Assembly (NCBI GenBank): GCA_016190065.1
Contig: JACPRI010000298.1
Coordinates: 1 to 44,117 of the forward strand
Source: Verrucomicrobiota bacterium
GTDB lineage: Bacteria > Verrucomicrobiota > Verrucomicrobiia > Limisphaerales > SIBE01
DNA length: 44,117 nucleotides
Direction of reading: 5' to 3'
A program made the position numbers and the translations under genes. The notes beneath the pieces were generated by a model, which did no database searches, was not told the origin of the DNA, and saw only the letters and a list, made by a program, of their open reading frames with translations. This document shows, piece after piece, positions 15,631 through 25,100 of the stretch (position 1 is the stretch's first letter; each line of letters starts with the position of its first letter).

Positions 15631-16671
15631 CTAGCGACCGCGCACTCGGATCGTAAAAGCATCCCGCGGGTTCATCACAAGCAACCCGCGAACCTCCTCG
15701 TCAGTGAAACCTTCCTTCTTCAGGGCAGGCATGAACGCGGTAAACAGCGGGTCAAACGGGCGAAAGTTTCCGCCCCCCGGTTCGCCCACGTGGTACCATC
15801 CCGCGTCGTGGGAAATGAGGACACGGTTCAGGAATCCGCGGTCGCGCAGCGTTCGGACGAATCTCACGTGCTGGTCGATGCTCTTGGGGGCGATCCCGTC
15901 AAACTCCACCCAGGCCCCGAGTTCGGCGGCTCTGGCGTGCAGGTCGGGATTGGATTCGCTTTGTGCGTGGACCCAAATGAACGCTTCGCTGCGCAAGCCT
16001 TCCTCCTGGATTACACGGAGTTCATCCAGCGCGGCGGCGCCGTTGCCCGTGTGGGCCGCGATGGTGAGCCCTGTTGCCCAGTGCGCGCGCGCCGCGGCTC
16101 GAACCAGTTTGCGATGAACTTCCGAGAGCGGCCCGGCATCGACGCCGATTTTCATGAAGCCGGGCCGAACGCCCGTGCCTTCAATTCCCTCTTTGGCCTC
16201 GCGAATCCAGCGCGCGGCAAGTTGATCCGCGGATTCTGTGAACGCGTGTTCCGGAAGATACTTGTTTTGCGCCGCGCCGTAATAACCCGTGTTCGTGAGC
16301 GCATTCAATCCAGTGGCGCGGGACAGGCGTTGCAGGAGCCTGGCATCGCGTCCGATGTAGGCCGGGGTGCATTCGACCAGTGTCTGACAACCAAGGTCGC
16401 GAATCCGCTGCAGATGCGGAAGCGCGACCTGGAAGACTTCGTCCGGCCGATAACGGGATTGGCTGATCTTCGCGGCGCCGATGAAATCGACCAGAACATG
16501 CTCGTGCGGCAATGTGATTCCAAGCTGGTCGGCACGAATCGGACCAAGAACAGTTTGAATCGCGCCTTGCGAAGGTACGGTCGGACGAGATCGACAAGAG
16601 CTGGCCTGGGCCACCAGACAACCAGTCCCGGCCAATGTGTCGCGAATGAATTCTCGACGTGTCGTGCTCAG
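15631..16671 (-). CDS. Tat-exported phosphotriesterase-like metallohydrolase (CTG start proposed)
   Basis: About 346 residues. The amidohydrolase-superfamily phosphotriesterase motifs are all present: TLPHEHVLVD (metal HxH), FMKIGVD (bridging Lys), IAAHTGNG (His), FIWVHAQSE (His) and LISHDAGWY (Asp). Family members hydrolyse phosphotriesters or lactones with two metals. The frame reaches upstream of TTG 16635 and encodes STTRREFIRDTLAGTG, a twin-arginine signal. No ATG or GTG lies in that stretch, but CTG 16671 has AAGGA five bases before it, so I propose CTG as start. The start then lies one base past the stop of the upstream selenoprotein gene, which makes the two a tight operon. The Cys in the signal region (AQASSC) might be lipidated, but that is weak. 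Confidence 0.85.
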   Translation of the reverse strand: MSTTRREFIRDTLAGTGCLVAQASSCRSRPTVPSQGAIQTVLGPIRADQLGITLPHEHVLVDFIGAAKISQSRYRPDEVFQVALPHLQRIRDLGCQTLVECTPAYIGRDARLLQRLSRATGLNALTNTGYYGAAQNKYLPEHAFTESADQLAARWIREAKEGIEGTGVRPGFMKIGVDAGPLSEVHRKLVRAAARAHWATGLTIAAHTGNGAAALDELRVIQEEGLRSEAFIWVHAQSESNPDLHARAAELGAWVEFDGIAPKSIDQHVRFVRTLRDRGFLNRVLISHDAGWYHVGEPGGGNFRPFDPLFTAFMPALKKEGFTDEEVRGLLVMNPRDAFTIRVRGR

Positions 16672-16672
16672 T

Positions 16673-17542
16673 CTATTCCTTGGCCGCTTCGGCCTCCGCG
16701 ATCAGTTTCTCCAATTCCTCGTCCAATACTTCTCCGCCAGGAGAGCCGAGGTGCTGATGCCGAATGACGCCCTTGTGATCGATGAGGAACAGTGTCGGCC
16801 ATCCGCGAATGCCCCAGGCCTGGGCAATCGGACCGCCGGTGCTCCCTCCGTCCCACCACGAGCGCCAGGTGATGTTCTCTTGCTCCAGAACCTTCCGCAG
16901 CCGTTCCTTCGGGTCGCTGTTGACGCCCAGCAGGACAAACGGGCGGCCTTCCAACCGCTTCACGAGCGACCGCTCGTGCGGGTACATGGCCCGGCAAGGC
17001 CCTCACCAATCCCCCCAGAAATCCACCAGGATAACTTTGCCGCGATAATCGCTGAGCGTAAACTCCTTTCCGTCCACGTCTTCGCCTTCGATTTCCGGGG
17101 CGGCTTGGCCCAGTACGAACTTCTCTTTGGCTGAGGCCGCCGCCGTGATAGCTTTGATTTCCCCGCGAACCAACTCGACGATCTGCGGCGTGGAGTTTTC
17201 GCGGTCGGGCGAGAGCATGGTCAGACGAATGACCGAGCCTTTCGGGCCACGAATCATTTGCACGACCTTGCTCATGTCGAGTCCCGCGGTCTTGACGGCC
17301 GGTTGGTCACCCTGAGCGATGGCAATGATGCGGTCGTTGGCCTTGATCTTGCCGCTCAGTGCCGCCGGTCCGCCGGACAACACCTGCTTCACCACAATAC
17401 CATCGCCCTCTTTGTTCAAGGCGACTCCGATTCCTGCAACGTCCTGTCCGAGGCATTTCACCCCGGCCACAAGGCAAAACATCAGCATGAAAGCGGCGGT
17501 TCCGATGCACGTCTCGCCAGTTCTCAGAAGAATGGATTTCAT
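16673..17542 (-). CDS. Exported PDZ-TlpA/ResA-type thioredoxin selenoprotein (UGPC motif)
   Basis: Read through an in-frame TGA at 17003-17005 as Sec180, with Cys183 in FWGDWUGPCRAMYPHE: 289 residues. WUGPC is the textbook thioredoxin WCGPC with Sec in place of the first, attacking Cys. ATG 17542 has AAGGAAA upstream and starts a signal peptide (FMLMFCLVAGVKCLGQ). Residues about 35-115 form a PDZ domain (GIGVALNKEGDGIVVKQVL..GKIKANDRIIAI). Residues about 145-289 are a TlpA/ResA thioredoxin domain (FTLSDYRGKVILVDFWGDW, then the cis-Pro in GWPTLFLIDHKG). The PDZ domain may bind a substrate or partner peptide. It is followed directly by the phosphotriesterase-like gene. Ordinary homologs have Cys here, so this copy needs Sec to be full length. 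Confidence 0.9.
16961..16978 (-). promoter_or_regulatory. Bacterial SECIS-like hairpin for the PDZ-thioredoxin selenoprotein
   Basis: On the minus strand CACGAGC (16978-16972), loop GGTC (16971-16968), GCTCGTG (16967-16961): a perfect seven-pair stem. Thirty-one bases lie between the TGA and the loop. The GGTC loop and its closing C-G pair are the same as in the two other selenoprotein genes, although the stem sequence and encoded residues are different. Confidence 0.78.
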
Positions 17543-17800
17543 ATGTTTCCTTAGTGAGTTATTTGCGACCTGGAGGCTCATGCCGGAAGGTAGCACAGAA
17601 TGATCGCGGCCAGGAAGAGGAATTGGCTTAGCTCTGAAGATGGACATCCGTGAAAACGATCATCCGGTCTGGAGTGGCCGATTCGGAGTCCAAGCGCGTC
17701 CCTGAAAACGCAGCCGTTCACGCCGGTCGGCGCCAGCATCCAGTGTCGAAACCGGGAAGTTCGCCTGTTGAGATCGACGCGGTTCAATCGCGCCGTTGCT

Positions 17801-20092
17801 TCATCTGCCGGCGTTGGCGCCCGCGCGGTAGCTTTCCAGCCGCGCGGCCATTTTTCTGGCGAGATCGTCCTTGCCTGACGCGCGGGCCAATTGAAGGGCA
17901 TGCTGCGCGGAGCGAATCGCCTCGGTCATACGCCCGGCCTTGGCGTAAGACACCGACAGCCAATCGTGCAGGACCACCGATGAATCGATCTCGGGCTTGA
18001 GCGCCACAGCGCTGGCATGATGTCGAAGCGAATCTTCGAGGACGCCTTGCGCCGCCAAGGCCAAGGCCAGGAGATAATGAACTTCGGCGTTCCCTGAGTC
18101 CAACCGCACTGACTCGTTAAGATGTTCTGAAGCTTCGGCGAAGCGCCTTTGCTGCACCAAGGCGCGTCCGAGATAAAAACGAACCGCTTGGGGCTTGTAA
18201 TGGCTGTCTGCGCTCAACGGCAATGACTCCAAGGCCGCTTTGAGATGGCCGACGGCTTGATCGGTTTTGTTCTGGCTCAGCAAGGCCATGCCCATATCAC
18301 AGCGAGCAAGTCCGTTCCTGGGATCAAGCCGAAGCGCTTCCGCGGTGTGCGCCAGTCCTTCTTGGAATTCATGTTTGGCATTGAACAGCAAGAATCCGAG
18401 CCGCTGATGCGCGTTGACATTCTTCGGATTCAATCCGAGCGCCTGGCGATATTTTTCAATGGCTCGGTCCGGCTCGCCGGAACGATAGAACTCATTGCCC
18501 GCTCGCTCGAAGGAGTAGTCGTCGAGAAACTGTTCCCGGATTTTCACAATCGCGCCGGGAGACAAGTTGACGAATTCAGGAATGTTCGCCGCACGGTCGG
18601 GGGCGGTCATATGGGCCAGCGACACGGCGGGAGAACTCTCGCCTTGCTCGTCAATATGAGTGAGAAACAGTTGGGTGTAGGGCGAATTTGCTTTGGAGGA
18701 GAAGACCAGCCAGCGGCTGTTGGGCGACCAACTGTGCCAGGAATTCATGCGCGCAGTGTTGGCGCGCAACCGGCGGGCTGAGCCGCCACTGGACGGGATG
18801 ATGTAAAGCTCGCTGTCAGGTTGGAGCAGCATGTAGTTGGCGGCGCGGCAAAAAACGATCCATTGGCCATCGGGCGAGTAACGCGGGAAATAATTGCTGA
18901 AACCGTTATTGGATGCGCCCTCCAACGGCTCCGATTTCCCGCCTTTGCCGCCGTTATACGGGAGGCGATACAGATCGAAGCGGAAGGGTTTGCCTTCTTT
19001 GAGGAACTCCCGGCATTCATCCGGCGTGAGCAACACCTTCCCTTGACCGGCGGTGTGGCGGAGGTCGTCGGCCTTCGTCCGAGCGAAAACCAGGTATTGA
19101 CCGTCCGGACTCCACGCCGGATTGCTTTGCACATAGCCCGGATCATCGGCGCCGGGCAACGGCGCGAAGGTCCGCGTCTCGCGGTCAAACACCACCAGGA
19201 TGCCTTTGATCGGAAAGAAAAGCTGCGAGAACGCGAGGTCCGGTTTGGGGACGAACACCGATTTGTCTTTCACCGTGCTGACGACGCGTTTGCCGTCCGG
19301 CGAGACCTGCGACAACAAGCCGAAGGTGAGTTCGCCGTCTTCGCGGCGATAATCGTCCCAGGTGATGATGTCCTTCGGAGCGAGCGTCATCTGGGGCGCG
19401 GATTCGGTAATGACATACGAGCCTTTGCTGTTGGCGTAATCCACGTCCATGCCGAACACCTGGCCGTCACGCGAAAAGGAGTGGCAATTGCCACACACGG
19501 GCAATTTCTCCAAGACGACCGGTGGCGGGTGCGGAGAATCGATCGGCCCAAAGCGCCAGCGAATTTTGCTCGGGTCTTTGACCGCTTCTTCAAAAGGCAG
19601 GTTCACCTCACGATAAAAAAGCGGCGCGCCCACCCGGTCCTTGCTGGTCGCGAACGTGACGGCGCCACGGGAAAGCACGCGACGCGGATGGTTGGGATTG
19701 AAACCCAAGATTGTCACTCGAGCTGGCCGGTCCGTCGAACGTGCTTTGAGGACCTCCCAGGTTTCCGAATCGGGCCGCCACTCGGCCAAGGGCACTGATA
19801 ACTGAAGACTGTTCGAGGCTCCGTGGAATTGCACGTGAACGAGCCAGGCTTCCACGCCGGATTGGTCGTCCGCCCATCGAAAAACCGGCGGCGGCATTTC
19901 CGGCGGGAACAGAGTTGCATCCAGCGGATTGAGAATTTGTATCTGCGGACGGTGGGCTTGTGAGTCAATCGCCGCCAGGGGCGAATCCTCCACCGACTGC
20001 GCTGCGGTGACCGGGAGGCTCAGACTGAGGAGCATGAGGACGATAGCGCTGCCAGGCATTTCACAAGTGGTGGCGAAGCTCACTGCAACCAT
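17801..20092 (-). CDS. Exported monohaem c / PD40 propeller / TPR protein
   Basis: About 763 residues. A signal-like hydrophobic stretch (SAIVLMLLSLSLPVTAA) is followed by a beta-sandwich-like region, then a haem c site in LPVCGNCHSFSRDG (CxxCH, about residue 200). PD40/TolB propeller strands follow (SPDGKRVVS, AWSPDGQYLVFA, RYSPDGQWIVFC, SWSPNSRWLVFSS), and the C-terminal third is made of TPR repeats (NEFYRSGEPDRAIEKYRQAL, AEALRLDPRNGLARCDMGMA and more). Haem attachment implies a periplasmic location. The start is uncertain: ATG 20092, ATG 20059 and GTG 20155 are all in frame and none has a strong ribosome binding site. The middle part resembles the 498-residue protein at 32.5-34 kb. Function is unknown; an electron-transfer or sensor role is a guess. 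Confidence 0.82.
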   Translation of the reverse strand: MVAVSFATTCEMPGSAIVLMLLSLSLPVTAAQSVEDSPLAAIDSQAHRPQIQILNPLDATLFPPEMPPPVFRWADDQSGVEAWLVHVQFHGASNSLQLSVPLAEWRPDSETWEVLKARSTDRPARVTILGFNPNHPRRVLSRGAVTFATSKDRVGAPLFYREVNLPFEEAVKDPSKIRWRFGPIDSPHPPPVVLEKLPVCGNCHSFSRDGQVFGMDVDYANSKGSYVITESAPQMTLAPKDIITWDDYRREDGELTFGLLSQVSPDGKRVVSTVKDKSVFVPKPDLAFSQLFFPIKGILVVFDRETRTFAPLPGADDPGYVQSNPAWSPDGQYLVFARTKADDLRHTAGQGKVLLTPDECREFLKEGKPFRFDLYRLPYNGGKGGKSEPLEGASNNGFSNYFPRYSPDGQWIVFCRAANYMLLQPDSELYIIPSSGGSARRLRANTARMNSWHSWSPNSRWLVFSSKANSPYTQLFLTHIDEQGESSPAVSLAHMTAPDRAANIPEFVNLSPGAIVKIREQFLDDYSFERAGNEFYRSGEPDRAIEKYRQALGLNPKNVNAHQRLGFLLFNAKHEFQEGLAHTAEALRLDPRNGLARCDMGMALLSQNKTDQAVGHLKAALESLPLSADSHYKPQAVRFYLGRALVQQRRFAEASEHLNESVRLDSGNAEVHYLLALALAAQGVLEDSLRHHASAVALKPEIDSSVVLHDWLSVSYAKAGRMTEAIRSAQHALQLARASGKDDLARKMAARLESYRAGANAGR

Positions 20093-20155
20093 CTTAGCGA
20101 GGACAATTTTACGCGTCTTGATCGCAGTCAAAAACCAAGACGCGAGAATTGTCAC

Positions 20156-20601
20156 GGGCGCAGCAATTCTCGAAGAGAGCTTCGATCGTCACGGCCGTTT
20201 CATGTTGTGTTGGCGGCACAACCCTCGGGTGGCTTACCGGAGGTAGGCGTTCCGCGTAGAGGCGATGCTGGAAGGGCCTGATTGTTCCGGCGCTCGGTTG
20301 GCCGTAGCTTCGGATGGAAAGCGAGGATGACTATGAGAAAGCACGGCTTTGTCGCCGGACAACTGGAAAGAACGAACCAGCCGTCACGGAGGATTGAAAC
20401 TTCGCGTTTGCCTGAAGCGACCCGGACCACCGCTGGCGTTGCTCATCACGGCAAGGATGCGCCGGATCGCAGCACAACGGATTCATTCGTGCAAGAGATT
20501 CGCGAACGAGCCAACAAGATCACCGAGGTGATGGAGCAACTCTTGCGTCGATCGAACACCGACCGGCCCTGGGGATTGCACGAGTGACGGCCTGAACGCT
20601 A
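20156..20601. other. Intergenic stretch without a supported gene
   Basis: About 450 bases (from 20093 if the shorter start of the preceding gene is used). Short frames occur on both strands but have unnatural composition and no ribosome binding sites. No terminator, tRNA or clear dyad was found. Confidence 0.4.
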
Positions 20602-22161
20602 TCACCGCCGCAGCACCTCCGGACGGGCAAATGAATTGCCCTTGTTGCGAAGGATGAGCAACGAGGGGCCTTCCTTCTCCCAACGCGCCGTGAGCTTGTC
20701 CGGCGCGCGAAACGGCGTCTTGAACGCCGCTCCCAGCGCCAGGTCGATATCTCCATCGGCATCCAGATCGCCGGCGTCCATGGTCAGCCACCGGCCTCGT
20801 TCGCAATCTGGAAATGTCCGCGCCTCGAACTGAAGGTTGCCGCGGTTCTCCAGATACACAAAACTCTCTTCCGGCGACCGTTCGTAATCGGGAAAAAATG
20901 AAATGGAGGCAATGTCGAGATCGCCGTCCTGATCGAAATCCGCGGCGAGAGCCTTGTAGGCGCCATTCAGAGGAAAGAAAAACACCTCACGAAATTTGAA
21001 CTTGCCGTCGTTGAGGTAAATGCGGACGCCATGGTAACGCTTGGGCGGGCACTCGAAGTCGCCGAGGTCGCCGTTGGCCGTCAACAGGTCAAGGTGGCCG
21101 TCCCGGTTGAAATCGACGATTTGCAGGCTGACAAAACCCCAGGCGGGCGGCTCGGTAATCAGGGGAATCTCAGTGAAATGATCGCCGCCTTCATTGCGAA
21201 AAAGAAAAACGCCTTCCTTCGCCTGGGCGATGAGAGCGATGATATCCAGCCGGCCATCGTGGTTGGAATCCAGCAGCGCGCAGCGCGTGGCGCCCGGCCG
21301 ATCCATCAAGACGTGCTCGGTGTAGTTCGTGCCCCCGCGGTTTTTATACCAGGCCAACTGGCCTGAGACACCGTTGCGATTTCCGTAACTGCACACAACC
21401 AGATCCGATCGCCCGTCCCCGTCCAAATCGCCGGCCGCACAGTCAATGGGCCGGACCAGGTTGGTCAGCACGTCGCGCTCACGGGCAAAGGGCAGTCCCG
21501 TCCGAGAAAAGCGAGTGAGCCGGCCCAGCGGTCGATCATCGGGGACAACCATGCCAATCTGGACGCCGAGCCAGCCGCCAGGTTGACGCAGCAACTGGAC
21601 CAGCGTGCTGTCCACTTTCAAGCTCGCCAGGCCGCGGCCTTGTTGGTCGAGCACGTCCAGGCTGCGAGTCAGCGCGTTGCCGACGTAAATTTGGCGAGTC
21701 TCCGGATCGATCTGAAGCAAGGTAGAGTAGCAGAGACCCTGGCGGTAATGCGGATCCTCGACGCTGAATAGCTTAAGTTCGCGCTGAATCGAGGCTCGCG
21801 GAGCTTGCGGGATGGCCTCCTTGGGAGCCGCCTGGAAATAGTAATCCTCCCACACCGACCACCAGTCCGCGGCGGCCTCCTTGTCGGAGGGATTGGGTTT
21901 CGGATCGAACCCGGCATTCCTGCACATCAAGTGCACCACGTGCGTGCGCCACGTTTTCACGTCGTGGAGATCCGGCTCCGGATAGACATGGCATGGCGTG
22001 CAGTACGTCCGAGAGAGTTCCTGCGCGCGTTTGAATTCCGGGGTTGGCGACGGAATCAACTGGGAGAGGCAACTGGTGCTCGCGGCCAGCCAAAGCGCCA
22101 ACGTAGCGCCGATTTGCAATCTGCCGTATCGATTCCGAGAGCAACATGGGTTCGCTTTCAT
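20602..22161 (-). CDS. Exported monohaem c FG-GAP/VCBS repeat protein
   Basis: 519 residues from ATG 22161, whose ATG overlaps the TGA of the upstream gene as ATGA, so translational coupling decides the start. A signal-like stretch (IGATLALWLAASTSCLSQ) has a possible lipobox Cys. A haem c site (YCTPCHVYPEPDLH) at about residues 51-55 is followed by about seven FG-GAP/VCBS propeller blades with Ca-binding loops (DLDGDGRSDLVV, DSNHDGRLDIIA, DFNRDGHLDLLT, DFDQDGDLDIAS, DLDADGDIDLAL). It is probably periplasmic or on the cell surface, as a small-haem domain joined to a calcium-binding beta-propeller. This layout is common in Verrucomicrobiota and Planctomycetota, but no biochemical role is known to me. 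Confidence 0.87.
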   Translation of the reverse strand: MKANPCCSRNRYGRLQIGATLALWLAASTSCLSQLIPSPTPEFKRAQELSRTYCTPCHVYPEPDLHDVKTWRTHVVHLMCRNAGFDPKPNPSDKEAAADWWSVWEDYYFQAAPKEAIPQAPRASIQRELKLFSVEDPHYRQGLCYSTLLQIDPETRQIYVGNALTRSLDVLDQQGRGLASLKVDSTLVQLLRQPGGWLGVQIGMVVPDDRPLGRLTRFSRTGLPFARERDVLTNLVRPIDCAAGDLDGDGRSDLVVCSYGNRNGVSGQLAWYKNRGGTNYTEHVLMDRPGATRCALLDSNHDGRLDIIALIAQAKEGVFLFRNEGGDHFTEIPLITEPPAWGFVSLQIVDFNRDGHLDLLTANGDLGDFECPPKRYHGVRIYLNDGKFKFREVFFFPLNGAYKALAADFDQDGDLDIASISFFPDYERSPEESFVYLENRGNLQFEARTFPDCERGRWLTMDAGDLDADGDIDLALGAAFKTPFRAPDKLTARWEKEGPSLLILRNKGNSFARPEVLRR

Positions 22162-25100
22162 CTTATCTCGGGTGAATCCCATGTCACCGTGATCTCGCGG
22201 CTGGAAACCGGGACCGGCGTGAGTGTGGTTCTCCCTCCCGGCCAGCGCACCCAGAGATGCGACGCAGGTTCCGGTTGCGCCAGCACGAGCAGCGGGCTGT
22301 CCTGCGACCAATATCCGGAACCGGAGCGCACTTCGCGCGCCGGACCGAAGCGATCTCCAAATTTCAGCCGAACCACCGCGCCAATCACGGGCCCTCCGTC
22401 GCCGCGCTTCTGGAGACGCACTCGAAGGCCAGGGTTCGCCGCACGGTTTCGATAAAGTTTTGTTGCGGCATTGTTTTGTGTCACGACGAGGTCCACGCGA
22501 CCGTCGCCGTCGAAATCCGCGACTGCAGCGCCGCGCTGCTCACCATAGACCGTGACGCCGCTGGCTTGGGCCGGAACGGCCTCGAACTGCGCATGTCCAT
22601 CTCCGCGCAACCAGAGTCCGCGTCCGGCGTCGTCGCGCGAAGTCTCCGTGTCCCGGCCAAAAAAATTCTGGCTTAGGAACACATCCTCCCGCCCGTCGCC
22701 ATCGGCATCCGCTACGCACGCGGCGAACGCCGGAGCAAGCTGCGCTTCGAGAGGAAGCGGCACGGCCTCGAAATGGTCGTGCCGATTCAGCAACACGAGG
22801 GAGGTGCGGCAAACCGTTTCTTTGAATCGCGTTTCGGCTTGGCAATCCTTCAGCACCGTGTCGATGTCTGTTTTGGCCCAGGCTGCATAAGTTGGGAAGG
22901 CTTCTGTCAGGAAGGGCATCGCCCGCGCGTAACGGTCCAGCGATCGGTCCGGTACAAATTTCCCACGCCGGTCGTCAAGGCCGGCTTCGATGATCTCGAC
23001 GATTCCATCACGATCGTAGTCTCCGTAGTACACCCGGACCGCGCGCGGGCCATAATGCTCGAAATAGGAATTGTGGCCCCAATTGGCCGCCAGCAAATCG
23101 AGCGCGCCATCGCCATCAAAATCGCCGCTCGTGATTCCGTTCCACCAGCCGGTGAGTTGGGTGAGAGTTGAGAGTTGAGAGTCGAGAGTTGAGAAATTTT
23201 TGGCCAGCGTCACGGGCCAATTCCAGGGTTTCAGCACGCCGGTTTCGTAGCGAAAGATGAGGATCGGGCCCCATTCACAGGCGAGAATCAGTTCTGGCTT
23301 CCCGTCGCCATCCAGATCGCTGAACAAGGCTCCGCTCACGAGCCCCGTTTTCTCGAGGGTTTTGTTGCTCTCGGCGTCGAGGCGAAATCTCCCGTTGTCG
23401 TGCAGAAAGAGCCGCGACGTCGCGGACTCGGGGTAGCGCCCTGGCACGACTCTGCCTCCGACAAACAGGTCGAGATCACCATCCCCGTCGTAGTCGGCCA
23501 CCGCCAACGGGCCGGTCGAGGATTCAGAGCCGGGGACCAAGGACGCCGGTGCGGTCGTGCGTGCGCTCCAGAGTTCGACCGCCGGTCCGTTGGTCGAACC
23601 AACTTCGTAATTCGAGACACCGACCAACAGGCGGCCTCCTTCCCAGCCGGCGAGTCCGGACTGATCTTGCTCAGCGAGCCGATCCCAGACTCCTCCCTGC
23701 AAGCGCTCGAATGCTCCCTGGCCATTGTTGCGGTATGCCGCAAGTTTCCCGCCACGTCCAGCGCCGACCATCAAATCATCCCGGCCGTCTCCATCCAGGT
23801 CCCACCACGCCACGCCTGGACCGAGCTGGCTGAGACGGCGCGTGAGCAAAGGCTGGCGCGCGAAATCGTCGAACAGCGCGTCTTGGTGCCGATGATTGAT
23901 CCGATCGCTCACGTCCTCGAAAAGCGTGGGGGACTGGGAGCGTGGAGCGTGATCCGTGACGCGTGAGAGAGTTGACGAAGACGCTGCAACGCTCGGACGC
24001 TTGGACGCTTCAACTCCAGGATCGGCACCGGCCAGCGGTTCTTCGATTTCGCAGATGGAATCGGGGCGAACGTCTCGCACGACGCTGCGCTTGCCCCGGC
24101 GCCAGTCCACTTCGATGGTGAGGCGATTCGTCGAAGCGCCCGCCGCGAAGGCTCGTTGGGGTTGATCGCTCGACAAATAGCGCCCACCGCAAATGATCTC
24201 TTGCGATTGGCTGACCGGACCGCCGGTGACGCGGATGCGCGCGCCGATCCCGGCGGTGTTCGGCCGCAAGCCACGCAGGCGCACCGCCACCCGCGGCGCC
24301 GAGCTGTCATTCCGGTAAATCCCGGCGGCGCTGTTCAGATTGTTCAGGACCACGTCCATGTCACCGTCATTGTCCAGATCCGCGAGGCAGGCGCCCTGAG
24401 AAATACCCGCGTCGGCAAAACCCCAGGCTGCGCCGCACTCGGCAAAGCGCAGTTGGCCGAGATTGCGAAAGGCGACGTTGGGCGTATTGAGCACCGGGAA
24501 CAACCGGCGCATGCGAAGTTCCTCGGCGCCGGAAAGTCGTTGAGCCGCTTTGGCGGCATCGATCTGCTTCAGGATATCGAGATTCATGTTGTCGCGGATG
24601 AAACCATTCGGCACGAGCACATCCTCAAAACCGTCTAGGTCCACATCGAGCAGGATGGGGTTCCACGACCACTCGGAAGCTTCGAGGCCGGAATATGGGG
24701 CGATTTCAGCATAGGTGCCGTCGCCGCGATTCAGGAAAACCGTGTTGCGAGGATATTGCGGCCGCGCCTCGATCACGCCCGCGGGCGCAAGCTCGGCGCG
24801 GCTGATGTTGCGCTGCACCAGACGCCGCTCGTGATCCCGGCTGAGCATGTCCACGACAATGACATCATCAAAGCCGTCGCGGTTCAAATCACCGGTATCC
24901 AGCGCCATCGAAGCCAGACTGGTGTGGCGGAAGGTCAACGCCGGGGCGGCGCGAAAGCGTCCTTGGCCGTCGTTCAACCAGAAGCGGTCGGGCGTGCCGA
25001 AATCATTGCACACATACAGGTCCGGCCAGCCATCCCCGTTGAAGTCGCGGAACATCGCGGCCAATCCCCAGTCAAACGGCGACTGACTCAACAGTTGGCC

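Noticed and set aside
17740..17800. GGTTCAA-containing segment as a possible tRNA-Sec T-arm
   Set aside because: Only a four-pair stem and no acceptor stem, anticodon arm or CCA end could be fitted.
18821..19798. Plus-strand frame of 325 codons opposite the monohaem/PD40/TPR gene
   Set aside because: Antisense frame with unnatural Arg/His-rich composition.
20282..20587. Plus-strand 101-codon frame in the gap before the FG-GAP genes
   Set aside because: Odd composition, no ribosome binding site, no homology recognised; only the last 30 residues look helical.
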